From JBARDN01 sp963755705 (lineage in GTDB: Bacteria; Desulfobacterota; Binatia; Binatales; Binataceae): DNA of 64,000 nucleotides. Where the stretch lies: positions 1,302,001 through 1,366,000 of the forward strand of contig CAVWKW010000001.1 of assembly GCA_963755705.1 (NCBI GenBank). The letters run 5' to 3'. This document shows, piece by piece, positions 50,791-60,249 of this stretch. Numbering within the stretch: the first letter of the stretch is position 1; the number at the start of each line of letters is the position of its first letter. Under the pieces are notes generated by a model. The model searched no databases. It had not been told where the DNA came from and saw only the letters and a program-made list of their open reading frames with translations. The position numbers and the translations under genes are program-made.

Positions 50791-51945
50791 TCATCCCACC
50801 TGCCGCAGCGCGATCGCCGGCGGCGTGCGCACCGCGGCGATCACGGGGATCGCGCCGCTCAGGATTCCCACCGCGATCGCGACGGCTACCGCCTGCGCCG
50901 CGCCCGCGGGAGTCACCCACAAGGCACTCATCCGCCCGATTGCCCCCATCGTGGTGCCGCCCCAGAAGAATGCCAGTGCCGCGCCCGCGCCGAGCGTGCC
51001 GCCGAGCGCGCCGAGCGCCGCGCACTCGCCCAGCAGCATCGTCGCGATCGCGCGGCGTCCGAAGCCGAGCGTGCGCATCACACCGACTTCGTTCATCCGC
51101 TCGCGCACCGTCATCGCGGTCGAATTCGCCGCGATCAGCAGGACGGTCAGGACCACCACGACACACAAGCTCAGCACGATTGCGCGCACGTTGCCCAGGA
51201 TCGAGAGTCCGCCGGCCAGCGCGTCGCTCTCGGTCACGGTGCGCGTCTCGAAATCAGAGTTGTGGAAGGTCGAATCGATTTCGCGGATGAGCGGAGCGAC
51301 ATTCTCCGCGCTGGTGACTCTGACTACCAGGGTCATCGCGAGGTCCGGATTCGGCAGGCCGGCGGCGCGTGTCGCTTCTTCAAGATAGTCACGCCGGAAC
51401 GCGAACACGTTCGGATAGTGCTTGGACGGCATCTCGCCCAAAAGCACGAAGGTGAGCTTCAGGTGACCCGCGCCGACTCCCCGCAATGTGATCTGCTGGC
51501 CCGGATGCCAATGAAATTTACTCATCAGCACGTGGCCGGCGAATGCGCCGCGGCGTTCGAGAGTAAATGCGCGGCGCGCCTCTCCGCTCAGATCGTAGTC
51601 GGGAAAGACGTCGGCAATCTGGAGCCCCTCCGCGACCGCGAGGATCTGGTCGCTCACGTCCTGGTAGGTAGCCGGCCATTCCTTGATCGCGACGCACGCG
51701 GCGGCGCCCGGAATCTCGCGAATCTGATCGCAGTATCGCGCCGGCATCCCGTAAAGCGGCAGGTTGCGGTTGATAACGATCAACCGCAGCGTCGCCGAGG
51801 CGTCGTGAACGATTCGATCCATCGACCCCGGCACCGATACCAGCACCAGATAAACGAACGTCGCCAGCGCGATCGTCAACGAGGTCAGCACCGTGCGCCT
51901 AAGGCTGCGGCGCATGTTTCGCGCGATAAGTCTCAGCAGATACAA
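50791..51945 (-). CDS. FtsX-like ABC transporter permease (first of a pair)
   Basis: 384 residues from TTG 51945; ATG 51915 is an alternative but would remove the usual amphipathic lead-in. N-terminal helix TVLTSLTIALATFVYLVLV, a large extracytoplasmic domain, and three C-terminal helices with RERMNEVGVMRTLGFGRRAI. Its partner at 49596 is of the same architecture, so they probably form a heterodimer. No ATPase or periplasmic adaptor gene is encoded in the flanks (the upstream neighbour is a divergent CoA-transferase gene). Confidence 0.87.
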   Translation of the reverse strand: MYLLRLIARNMRRSLRRTVLTSLTIALATFVYLVLVSVPGSMDRIVHDASATLRLIVINRNLPLYGMPARYCDQIREIPGAAACVAIKEWPATYQDVSDQILAVAEGLQIADVFPDYDLSGEARRAFTLERRGAFAGHVLMSKFHWHPGQQITLRGVGAGHLKLTFVLLGEMPSKHYPNVFAFRRDYLEEATRAAGLPNPDLAMTLVVRVTSAENVAPLIREIDSTFHNSDFETRTVTESDALAGGLSILGNVRAIVLSLCVVVVLTVLLIAANSTAMTVRERMNEVGVMRTLGFGRRAIATMLLGECAALGALGGTLGAGAALAFFWGGTTMGAIGRMSALWVTPAGAAQAVAVAIAVGILSGAIPVIAAVRTPPAIALRQVG

Positions 51946-52161
51946 CCCGTTCCCCGTCCGAGTCGCGATAAAAATATGAAATGACCGCGCTACCGCCTCG
52001 GTCCCTGCCGCCGCGGTACCGCATGCGCGCCCGAATTGAACTCGGAGTTAACTAAACGCGCGACACCATGTAATACCTGCGCCTCTCGCCTAATTCAAAT
52101 CCTCCATTGTTAGAATGAACCGGCTTTGACTATAACCATTCAAGGCAGGGAGGTGCGCACG

Positions 52162-53316
52162 ATGGGTCCGTTAGCCGGTATCAGGATTCTCGATCTCAGC
52201 ATGGTCGTTGCCGGGCCGTTCTGCACCATGATTCTCGGTGATCTTGGCGCCGACGTAATAAAGATCGAGCCGCCAGAGGGCGATGTCTCCCGCGTGGTGG
52301 TCGCTCAAGAACGCGGCGGAGTGCCGGTCGGAATCCTCAATTGGAACCGCAACAAGCGTGCGATGGTGCTGGACCTCAAGCGTCCCGGCGCGGCCGAGGT
52401 GTTCCTTAAGATGGCTGAACACGCCGATGTCGTCGTGCAGAACGTACGCCCCGGGGTCGTTGATCGGCTGGGTGTGGGCTACGAAGCGGTCGCCGCTCGC
52501 AATCCTAAAATCGTCTATTGCTCGATGGCCGGCTACGGTTTCAAGGGACCGTATCGAGACAAGCCCGCCTACGATCCGATCATCCAGGGTATGGCCGGCG
52601 TGATGGCGACGCAGCGCACGCAGGGACGTCCGCGCGCGGTCAAGAATATTATCGCGGACAAGGTCACCGCGATGACCGGCGCGATCGCGATTCTGGCCGC
52701 GCTCAACGAGGCGCGCAGCGGCAAGGGCCAGCACATTGAGATCGCGATGATCGACGCAGTCGCCTATTACCTGATGGGCGACACGATGGCGCGTCACACG
52801 CTCTTGCCGCACAAGCCGGGAGTTCCGCCAGCGATGGGCACGCTTGATCCGTTCAAGACCGCCGACGGCTACATCACGATCGCGCCTCTGACCGACAGGC
52901 ATTGGACCTCGATGCTCGAGGCGATCGGACGTCAGGAGCTATTCCAGGGCGGCGAGCCGCGGCCAGAACGCGTCAAGCGCGCAATCAAAGCATTGATCGA
53001 TATCTTTCCGACCGAGACCTCGGCCTATTGGCTCGAGCGGATCGAAAAGGCTGACGTTCCGTGCGGTCCCGTCAACGACTTCGACACTATCTGGACCGAC
53101 CCGCAATTCGTGGTCAACGAGACCTTCGTGGAATACGACCATCCGCAGGCCGGCCGCGTGCGGGGCGTGCGCTCGCCGGCGCGGTTTTCGAAATCGAAAA
53201 CCGAGTTCTGGCGCCACGCGCCCGGGCTCGGGCAGCACACTGAGGATATCCTGAAAGACTTCGGATTCGGCGCCGACGAAGTCGCGCGGCTGCGCGCCGA
53301 TCACGTGGTGAATTAA
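52162..53316 (+). CDS. CaiB/BaiF-type (class III) CoA-transferase
   Basis: 384 residues from ATG 52162 (GGGAGG upstream); the frame opens earlier at TTG 52126. The N-terminal LAGIRILDLSMVVAGPFCTMILGDLGADVIKIEPPEGD is the family signature, followed by VVQNVRPGVVDRLGVGYE and the GKGQHIEIAMIDAV segment. Class III transferases move CoA between carboxylic acids (succinate, acetate and similar) and aromatic or carnitine-type acyls. Substrate unknown. It is likely one transcript with the downstream glycosyltransferase only by chance (8-bp gap). Confidence 0.92.
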   Translation: MGPLAGIRILDLSMVVAGPFCTMILGDLGADVIKIEPPEGDVSRVVVAQERGGVPVGILNWNRNKRAMVLDLKRPGAAEVFLKMAEHADVVVQNVRPGVVDRLGVGYEAVAARNPKIVYCSMAGYGFKGPYRDKPAYDPIIQGMAGVMATQRTQGRPRAVKNIIADKVTAMTGAIAILAALNEARSGKGQHIEIAMIDAVAYYLMGDTMARHTLLPHKPGVPPAMGTLDPFKTADGYITIAPLTDRHWTSMLEAIGRQELFQGGEPRPERVKRAIKALIDIFPTETSAYWLERIEKADVPCGPVNDFDTIWTDPQFVVNETFVEYDHPQAGRVRGVRSPARFSKSKTEFWRHAPGLGQHTEDILKDFGFGADEVARLRADHVVN

Positions 53317-53323
53317 TCCCGAC

Positions 53324-54607
53324 GTGCCTGCCGGTACTCGCCGCGTAACCGATGCATCTCATGTTTCGACGCTGATCGTCGCGGCCGCGTGGATCGCTGT
53401 GGCAGCATATGCGGTCTTCTGGATTCCGCGGCATCTGCCCGGCCGCGCCCGCGATTTCGATTTCGCCGTTTATTACACGGAGGCGCTTGCGCTCGCGCAT
53501 CATGACAATCCCTACACGGTTGATCTAAAGCCGATCGCGGCGTCGTTTGGCTTCGACATCACCCCGGTTGTTCACGCGACCGATCCACCGCCGTTCCTGG
53601 TGATGATCGAGCCGATGGCCGCGACAGGTCCCGCGCGGGCGTTTTGGATTTGGACCGCGGCGAACGTGGCGATGCTCGCGCTGTCGCTGTGGCTGCTGTT
53701 CGGAATTGATGCGGCGGGCCCGCGGAGCGCCGCGCTGCTGGCGGCGGTCGCGATAGCCTATCCACCGGTGCGCGCGCTGTTCTTTTTCGGACAGAGCAAA
53801 ATGTCGATCCTGCTCACGCTCGCGGCCGCGATGCGCGCGCTCGAGCGGCGGCGCGACGCGAGCGCGGGGCTGCTGCTCGCGTTCGCATCGCTAACCCGGA
53901 TCTTCCCGCTCCTGATGGCGATATTCCTGATCCTGCGCCGCCGATGGCGTGCTCTCGGCTTCATGATCGCCGGCATTGCTGCAGGTCTGACGCTGACGGT
54001 CGCAGTCCTGGGCCTGACGCCGACACTCGACTGGTCCGCTGGCGTGCGGATTCTCAGCCTGCGGATTTTTCAGGACGCGGGCGAAAATGTTGCGCTGCCG
54101 GCTTTCGTTTCGCGCGTCTTACTCGCCGCACCCGGGGGCGGCTCAGGCGCTCTGGTCGAGGCGGCGGAGATACTCGCTTCGATCGCGATATTCATCCTCA
54201 CCTGCGTGCCTACGATGCGCGCGCGCCCCGATGATCGCGAAGCAGGCCTTCGCCTTTTCGCCTTGTGGGTCACGGCATCGGTGATACTGTCGCCGATGGC
54301 TCCGATCTACGATTTGGTCCTGCTTCTGATTCCGCTTTCGGTGATCGCGCGGGACGCTATCGTGGACCGCGTTGTCGCCGCGCCGGCAATTCTGGCGATA
54401 GCGAGTGTAGGATTGATGTTCCTCGTTTGCGGGTCCGGATGCCTCAACTCGGTCGGATGGATCGTCTCCTATATATTGGTTCGGCGCATCGGATTGCCGA
54501 TCGGCGGTTTGATTGCGGAGGGTGCGACGCTGTCGCTGTTCCTGGCCTATGCTGCCGCGTTCTGTCTCGCTCTGGAACCCGCCATGAAACCGGAGCCGCC
54601 TCTTTGA
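53324..54607 (+). CDS. GT87 (DUF2029) polyprenol-dependent glycosyltransferase
   Basis: 427 residues from GTG 53324, almost entirely hydrophobic helices (about ten). The ARDFDFAVYYTEALAL region supplies the catalytic Asp area of GT-C fold GT87 enzymes, and the LALAHHDNPYTVDLK and FWIWTAANVAMLALSLWL patterns are shared with the homologous protein at 56186. GT87 enzymes transfer mannose or arabinose from polyprenyl-phosphate donors onto envelope glycans or lipids. Topology places the active site outside the membrane. Confidence 0.75.
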   Translation: MPAGTRRVTDASHVSTLIVAAAWIAVAAYAVFWIPRHLPGRARDFDFAVYYTEALALAHHDNPYTVDLKPIAASFGFDITPVVHATDPPPFLVMIEPMAATGPARAFWIWTAANVAMLALSLWLLFGIDAAGPRSAALLAAVAIAYPPVRALFFFGQSKMSILLTLAAAMRALERRRDASAGLLLAFASLTRIFPLLMAIFLILRRRWRALGFMIAGIAAGLTLTVAVLGLTPTLDWSAGVRILSLRIFQDAGENVALPAFVSRVLLAAPGGGSGALVEAAEILASIAIFILTCVPTMRARPDDREAGLRLFALWVTASVILSPMAPIYDLVLLLIPLSVIARDAIVDRVVAAPAILAIASVGLMFLVCGSGCLNSVGWIVSYILVRRIGLPIGGLIAEGATLSLFLAYAAAFCLALEPAMKPEPPL

Positions 54608-54655
54608 AAGCACCTGGCGCCCGCTTATTGTGTCATCAGGACGAAGGAGAGGGGA

Positions 54656-56179
54656 GTGGATGCGGGCAGCATAGCTTTGTCGATTCTGGTTCCGGTCTTC
54701 AATGAGCGGTACCTGGTGGCCGAATCGCTGGCCCGGCTCGCCATCCTTGAGGATCATCCGAATCTCTCGCGAATCGAAGTAATCGTCGTCAACGACGGCT
54801 CGACCGACGGCACCGCGCAGGCGCTGGATGCTTTCGCCCAGGAACGCGCCCTGTGCAACGGCCGAATCCAGTGGCAATTTCTCACGCACGAGCACAACGC
54901 CGGTAAGGGCAAAGCAATCCAGACCGCACTGGCGCGGGCGACCGGTGACGCATGCATTATTCACGACGCTGACCTCGAGTATCATCCAGCGGATATCGGA
55001 CGGATGATCTCCGTCTATCTGGCTAATAACGCGGACGCCGTCTTCGGGTCGCGCTTCACCGGCAGCGACGTCAGGCGCGTGCTGCTCTATCGTCATCAGG
55101 TGGCCAACAAGTTCTTGACCCTGATGTGCGATCTGGTATCGAATCTCAATCTCACCGACGTCTGGACTTGCTACAAGATGGTGCGCACGGATCTGCTCAA
55201 GTCGATACCGCTTTCGAGCAACGACTTCCAGATCGAGCCTGAACTCACTATCAAGCTGGCTAAGCGAGAGGCACGTATTTTTGAAATTCCGATTAGCTAC
55301 TTCGGCCGCACCTATCGCGAGGGCAAGAAGATCCGCGCTCGCGACGGTCTGCTGGCGATGTTCGCGATTCTGCGCTTCGGTATCAGCGACGAGATCTATC
55401 GTTCCGACGAATATGGCAGCCAGATTCTGGCGCGGCTATCGCGCGCGCCGCGCTTTAACTTGTGGATGGCCGATGCGATTCGCCCCTTCTGCGGAGATCG
55501 AGTCCTCGAAATAGGCAGTGGAGTCGGAAACCTGAGCCGCGCTCTTCTGCCCCGAACACACTATGTGGCCAGCGACATCAATCCCCTCTACTTGCAGACC
55601 TTGACTAACCTATCGGCCGAACGGCCGTACCTTCGCGCAAGCTATTGCGACGTTAGCGATCTGGCGTCGTTTCCCAATCTGGAGCAGGGGTTCGATACCG
55701 TCATATGCCTGAACGTGCTCGAGCATGTCAACGACGCGCGGCAATCTCTGCTCAATATCAAGTCCGTGCTGGCGCCGAATGGGCGCGCGATCGTGCTGGT
55801 TCCACAGGGCCCCGGAAATTTCGGAACCCTCGACGAGGTGCTGGGGCATCGCCGCCGCTACACGCGCGACACCCTGACGGACCTTGGCGCGCAATGCGGG
55901 ATGAAGGTGCGCGCGATGCTCGAGTTCAACCGCACGGGCACTATCGCGTGGTGGCTCAACGGCCGTCTGCTCCGGCGCAAGCGGTTCGGGCTTGCGCAAA
56001 TCTGGATGCTCAACTTGATCACTCCGCTCATGCGGGCGCTCGACGGCGTGCTCCCGATCGCGCCACTCAGCTTGATCGCCGTGATGGAACCGGATGCGGA
56101 AGCTCCGGCGTCGAGCCGCGAGGCGGCAGTAGCCGCACCGGCTTCATCTCTCGATCCCGCCGCTCCCGTGCGCGGATAG
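54656..56179 (+). CDS. Fusion of a GT2 glycosyltransferase and a SAM methyltransferase
   Basis: 507 residues from GTG 54656, with GGAGAGGGGA upstream. Residues 1-250 are a GT2 domain: LSILVPVFNERYLVAESL, VVNDGSTDGT and the DxD D104-A-D106 (HDADLEYHP). The sequence is dolichol-phosphate-mannose-synthase-like and soluble. Residues about 270-450 are a class I methyltransferase with VLEIGSGVGNLSRALL and VICLNVLEHVNDA. The C-terminal tail is Ala/Pro-rich. The GT domain probably makes polyprenyl-phosphate sugar for the flanking GT87 enzymes; the linked methyltransferase may methylate that sugar or lipid. Confidence 0.82.
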   Translation: MDAGSIALSILVPVFNERYLVAESLARLAILEDHPNLSRIEVIVVNDGSTDGTAQALDAFAQERALCNGRIQWQFLTHEHNAGKGKAIQTALARATGDACIIHDADLEYHPADIGRMISVYLANNADAVFGSRFTGSDVRRVLLYRHQVANKFLTLMCDLVSNLNLTDVWTCYKMVRTDLLKSIPLSSNDFQIEPELTIKLAKREARIFEIPISYFGRTYREGKKIRARDGLLAMFAILRFGISDEIYRSDEYGSQILARLSRAPRFNLWMADAIRPFCGDRVLEIGSGVGNLSRALLPRTHYVASDINPLYLQTLTNLSAERPYLRASYCDVSDLASFPNLEQGFDTVICLNVLEHVNDARQSLLNIKSVLAPNGRAIVLVPQGPGNFGTLDEVLGHRRRYTRDTLTDLGAQCGMKVRAMLEFNRTGTIAWWLNGRLLRRKRFGLAQIWMLNLITPLMRALDGVLPIAPLSLIAVMEPDAEAPASSREAAVAAPASSLDPAAPVRG

Positions 56180-56185
56180 CCCGCG

Positions 56186-57532
56186 ATGGTGCAGCGCTCT
56201 GATAACCTGACTGCGCCCAGCCCCACAATTTCGTCCGATCGACGAAGCAATCTGCTGGCGGCGATGTTATGTATCTGCGCCTTGATGTATCTGGCCGCGT
56301 GGCTCCGAATTCTCCCCGACCGCGAAACTCACACCGATTTTTCCCAGTTCTATGTTTCCGCGCTACTGATGCGGAATCATCAGGATACCTATAACACCGA
56401 TATTCATGCGGTTGGCGCCGCGTTTGGACTTGATACGGCCAATATCGAACAGGCGAATTATCCGCCGACCTTTCTGATGTTCGAGCCATTGACTTTTGTG
56501 CGGCCGCGCAACGCCTTCTGGATCTGGACGTTTGTCAATGTCGTCGCATTAGCTATATCGCTGTGGATGCTGCTGCGGCCCGCCGCGAAATATGGAACAA
56601 GAGTCGTAGTGAGTATGCTTGCGCTATCGCTCATTTACCCTCCCGTCACCAATCACTTCTATTATAGCCAGAGCAAGATTCTGTTACTGCTTATGCTAAC
56701 CGCAATGATGCTCGCGCTTGAGCGTCGCCACGATCTGCTCGCAGGAGTGCTTCTCGCGCTGGCCACTTTGTGGTTGATGTTTCCGATCGCATTATTTGGA
56801 TATCTGATATTGTGCCGTCGATGGCGAGCGGTGGGCTGGGCCGTCGCAGGGATAGTCGCATTGGCCGGAGTGACAATACTAGTGGTCGGCGCCGGAAATA
56901 CGGTTAACTGGAGGAACGGATTTGGAGTTCTTACCGATTCCGCCTGGTATAGCCAGTCCACGAACGTCGCGATTGGCTCGTTCGTCTCGCGAACATTCTG
57001 GGACGCGTTCGGTCCCATGCTGGGACCGCGTCTCGATTTGTTCCGCCGAGTTTCGAGCGCGTGCGCACAGATGACAATCTTAGTACTGGCTTGCATTCCT
57101 TTGCTCAAGAATTCGCGGCGCGGCGATCCGGATTCGCGCGTCTTTTGTCTTTGGATAGTCGCGTGCGTGCTCGCGTCTCCGACGGCGTGGATCTACAACA
57201 TGGTGCTGTTGCTGATCCCGTTTTCGCGTATCGCGCTTGCTTCAGCCGCCGGCGCGGTTCGGCCCGCTGCGATCAGGTTCGCGAAACTCAGCTACGCGGC
57301 GATTTTCCTGGTCTGTCCGACCGGATGCGTTCACTACGTCGGGTCGTTCTTCTATCCGCTCGCGATGCGAACCGGATTACCAATCTTTGGTGTCGCATCG
57401 GAGGGCGCCGTCATCTCGCTGATGCTGGCGTTCATCGCCGTCTATCTATTCGCGCTCGATCCCGGCGATCGGGAAGCTGCGTTACCGGGCAGCATCAGGT
57501 ACGGCGGCCCGGGCACGGCGGCCATCCGGTAG
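56186..57532 (+). CDS. GT87 (DUF2029) polyprenol-dependent glycosyltransferase, second copy
   Basis: 448 residues, multi-helix, paralogous in layout to the 53324 protein (TDFSQFYVSALLMRNHQDTYN opening, FWIWTFVNVVALAISLWML, PTAWIYNMVLLLIPFSRIAL). It has the GT87/GT-C appearance with an early Asp-rich extracytoplasmic loop. It starts 6 bp after the GT2-methyltransferase gene, so the three are co-transcribed. The sequence is visibly less G/C-rich than most of the window. It overlaps the minus-strand 57442 gene by 91 bp. Confidence 0.72.
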   Translation: MVQRSDNLTAPSPTISSDRRSNLLAAMLCICALMYLAAWLRILPDRETHTDFSQFYVSALLMRNHQDTYNTDIHAVGAAFGLDTANIEQANYPPTFLMFEPLTFVRPRNAFWIWTFVNVVALAISLWMLLRPAAKYGTRVVVSMLALSLIYPPVTNHFYYSQSKILLLLMLTAMMLALERRHDLLAGVLLALATLWLMFPIALFGYLILCRRWRAVGWAVAGIVALAGVTILVVGAGNTVNWRNGFGVLTDSAWYSQSTNVAIGSFVSRTFWDAFGPMLGPRLDLFRRVSSACAQMTILVLACIPLLKNSRRGDPDSRVFCLWIVACVLASPTAWIYNMVLLLIPFSRIALASAAGAVRPAAIRFAKLSYAAIFLVCPTGCVHYVGSFFYPLAMRTGLPIFGVASEGAVISLMLAFIAVYLFALDPGDREAALPGSIRYGGPGTAAIR

Positions 57533-58944
57533 TTCTGCGCGATCGCCGCGCGCAATGCCTTCCAGAAAAACGGCCGCCCCCGAAACTCGCGCCCGAGCCC
57601 GTCGGAGTCGAGTGCAAACGCCGCGATCTGACGCTCGCGAATCTGGGCGAGCAACCTCGAATCGTCAAAACTCCCCCGCGAGCGCATCGAGCCAAGGACC
57701 ATGAGGTCGATCCACTCGAGGTTCGTGCGCATATCGACAAGACAAAGGTCGGCGTTGTCGGTGAGGATCGGACCCTCGATCGCGCCAAGCCGCGCCAGCG
57801 CGCTCGGATTCCACGGTTCTGGTGTGATCACCTCGCATCGCAGCGACGGCCGGACCACCGCCGCGAGCGTCATCCCGCGAACCGCCGGCGTCATCACCAG
57901 GTAACCCGCCAAAAGTCCAATCGCGAGCGCGGCGCCGGACGCGGCACCTATCACCGGACGCATCGCACGCGCGCGTTCGAGGATCACGTCGATGCCACCG
58001 GCTGCGAAAATCGTGACGGCCGCCAGCGTCGGAATGAAGTAGTACGCGTTGCTGCCCCATCGTATCGAGGTCAGAAAATTCTCCGCCGCCGCAGCGCCGA
58101 GATAGCAAAGCATCAGGCGGTCCGCCGTTCTTCGGCGCAGGATCGTGATTCCCGCCAGCACCACCAGGGCAGGATTGCCGCCGACCACGATCGTGAGCCA
58201 CAAAACCGCCGCCCTGATGTCGTATCGAGAAACTCCGAGCGCTCCGAAGGTATTGAGCCAATACCACGGAAAGATGGTGGCAAGAATTGCGATTCCCGCG
58301 AGGACGATTGCCAGCCAGACCATGCCGAGCGTCAACGCCCGCCGCTGATCGCCCGCTAACCAGCAGTAAAGAACCACTGCGGCGATTCCGGCCATCCGTC
58401 CCTGCTTGATGAAAAACGCGATCGCGAACATCGCAAGCGCAGGAATCGAAAGCCCCGACGCGAACGTCGCGAGGCCGCCAAGCTCGCACGCCAGCGCCGG
58501 AGTATCGACGCGATAATCGAAACCCCATCGCTGGATTATCGGCGCGACCATGAATCCGAGCGCCGCGAGGATGGCGGCGGATGCGCTCGCGTCCGTCTTG
58601 CGCGCGAGCACGAAAATCAGCATTGCCGCCACGAGCGTGGCGGCAATCGTGATCATTCTGCCCGCCTCGAGCGCGGCAATCGCTCCGCTTCCGAAACTCG
58701 GCGCGAGCATCGCCGTGAGCCACGGAACGACAGGTCCATACACCAGCGGAATATAAGGTGGATGCCGAAAATCGCGATAGAATGCGACTCCGCGCACGTA
58801 CAGATCGACCCGCACCGCAAGCTGCGCCGGTCCGTAATCCCACGTGACCGGCGCGCTGGCGCGGCACATCCATCCCTGGATGGTGCGCCCTGCCGGCACG
58901 AGCATCGCGACGACGGCGACGAGCGCCGCGGGCGCTTTGCGCAT
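57442..58944 (-). CDS. Polytopic membrane protein, GT39-like (GT-C) glycosyltransferase
   Basis: 500 residues, with a GGGGGGA signal before the ATG. About ten hydrophobic helices (residues 5-375) are followed by a soluble tail of about 120 residues. Near the N-terminus WDYGPAQLAVRVDLYVRGVAFYRDFRHPPYIPLVYGP gives the acidic and Tyr-rich loop common in GT39/PMT-type enzymes. It points against the GT87 operon and overlaps it tail-to-tail. Assignment is from topology and position in an envelope glycosylation group; the substrate is unknown. Confidence 0.6.
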   Translation of the reverse strand: MRKAPAALVAVVAMLVPAGRTIQGWMCRASAPVTWDYGPAQLAVRVDLYVRGVAFYRDFRHPPYIPLVYGPVVPWLTAMLAPSFGSGAIAALEAGRMITIAATLVAAMLIFVLARKTDASASAAILAALGFMVAPIIQRWGFDYRVDTPALACELGGLATFASGLSIPALAMFAIAFFIKQGRMAGIAAVVLYCWLAGDQRRALTLGMVWLAIVLAGIAILATIFPWYWLNTFGALGVSRYDIRAAVLWLTIVVGGNPALVVLAGITILRRRTADRLMLCYLGAAAAENFLTSIRWGSNAYYFIPTLAAVTIFAAGGIDVILERARAMRPVIGAASGAALAIGLLAGYLVMTPAVRGMTLAAVVRPSLRCEVITPEPWNPSALARLGAIEGPILTDNADLCLVDMRTNLEWIDLMVLGSMRSRGSFDDSRLLAQIRERQIAAFALDSDGLGREFRGRPFFWKALRAAIAQNYRMAAVPGPPYLMLPGNAASRSPGSSANR

Positions 58945-59105
58945 GATCCCCCCTTATCCGTCCGGCGGCCGCAATCTCGCGCGCGAGCGTCACAGTCCTG
59001 CCCGAATAGCGCGCCGCCGGATTGCGTGGAATCTACGCGATAACCATCCCGCATGCATCCACCGCCGGGTTCTGCCAGACTTTTGCGGGGAGCCGACTGC
59101 GCGTC

Positions 59106-60128
59106 GTGCGGATAAATTCACTTAGTAAAAATTTGATCGGATTTGCGCTCGCGCTGATGCTCGCGGGATGCGCTACTGCAGCGAAGCAGGCCGCCGCGCC
59201 CGCGCCTTCTACTGCGTCCACTCCCGTCGCGCATCATCAGGCGATAGGCACTCACTCGCCGTACGCGATAACCGCGGGTCCCGACGGCAACGTCTGGTAC
59301 ACCGAGTACCAAGGCGACGGGATAGGGCGAATCACGCCCACCGGATCGATTGCGCGCTACAAGATCGATTCGCGCGGATTTGCGGAACGGATCGTCGCCG
59401 GCCCCGATGGCGCGATCTGGTTCACCGACACCGCCGGAAATCGCATCGGGCGTATGGACTACAACGAGCGCGTCACATACCTGGAGCTCCCCCGGGACGA
59501 TAGCGGTCCGACCGGCATCACCACCGGACCCGATGGCAATTTGTGGTTCACAGAGCATTCCGGCAATCGGATCGGGCGGCTCAGCTCGACCGGCGCGCTG
59601 GCGGAATTCAACCTGCCGCAAGGTTCCGGCCCCGCCCAGATCGTTACCGGCAGCGACGGCAACCTGTGGTTCGTCGAGGATCGCGGCAATCGAATCGGCA
59701 AGTCCACTCCGGCCGGAAAGATCACTGAGTACGCCGTCCAGACCCCCGAAGCCAAGCCCGGATGGCTGGCGGTGGGAGCCGACGGCAACGTCTGGTTCAC
59801 GGAGCTCGCGGTCAACAAGATCGGCAAGATAACTCCCTACGGCGCGATCACCGAGTATCCGCTTCCCGATCGTGGAGTTCCGCTCGCGATCGCTTCAGGA
59901 GCGGACGGAAACCTGTGGGTCACGATGGTTCATGTGCCGATTATCTATCGCGTGAGTCCGTCGGCCGAGATCACCGCGTTTCATCTTCATCCCGACACGG
60001 TCCCCGGATTTATCACCTCTGGCCCCGACGGCAACCTGTGGTTCGCCGAGCCCAACGGAAAGATCGCTAAAATGACGACCGACGGGCAGATAACCGAGTA
60101 CATCGTCGCGCGTATCGACCAGCACTAG
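59106..60128 (+). CDS. Streptogramin lyase (Vgb)-like beta-propeller lipoprotein
   Basis: 340 residues from GTG 59106. A lipoprotein signal ends in LALMLAGC, followed by an Ala/Pro-rich linker. About six repeated blades carry the motif GPDGNLWFTE...NRIGRI, found in virginiamycin B lyase-like and SMP-30/NHL-like propellers. In Vgb the catalytic His/Glu cluster sits in specific blades, and I cannot confirm those residues here. More likely an exported lactonase-like or binding protein than an antibiotic-resistance enzyme. Confidence 0.8.
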   Translation: MRINSLSKNLIGFALALMLAGCATAAKQAAAPAPSTASTPVAHHQAIGTHSPYAITAGPDGNVWYTEYQGDGIGRITPTGSIARYKIDSRGFAERIVAGPDGAIWFTDTAGNRIGRMDYNERVTYLELPRDDSGPTGITTGPDGNLWFTEHSGNRIGRLSSTGALAEFNLPQGSGPAQIVTGSDGNLWFVEDRGNRIGKSTPAGKITEYAVQTPEAKPGWLAVGADGNVWFTELAVNKIGKITPYGAITEYPLPDRGVPLAIASGADGNLWVTMVHVPIIYRVSPSAEITAFHLHPDTVPGFITSGPDGNLWFAEPNGKIAKMTTDGQITEYIVARIDQH

Positions 60129-60249
60129 CTGTTCGGTTCGCTGTTCGGGCGCGGCGCTTTTGCGCTATAAGCGCCGCTATAAGCACACCGACAGGAACCG
60201 AAACCATCAGGCAGTTTGGATTCCTAGTCCAAGAGGGAGATTCGGACAC

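Noticed and set aside
50092..51984. Plus-strand open frame of 630 codons (also 50037-51290) opposite the two FtsX permeases.
   Set aside because: The permeases have coherent topology and motifs. The plus-strand frame gives a low-complexity Arg/Ser/Pro-rich product with no domain.
57665..58993. Minus-strand frame of 442 codons overlapping the GT39-like gene, and 57061-58359 on the plus strand.
   Set aside because: Both are out-of-frame shadows of the membrane-protein gene with no helices or motifs of their own.
59106..60128. Antibiotic-resistance role for the streptogramin-lyase-like gene.
   Set aside because: The propeller blades match the broad family, but I cannot locate the catalytic His/Glu set of Vgb, and the lipoprotein signal and lack of resistance context argue for another function.
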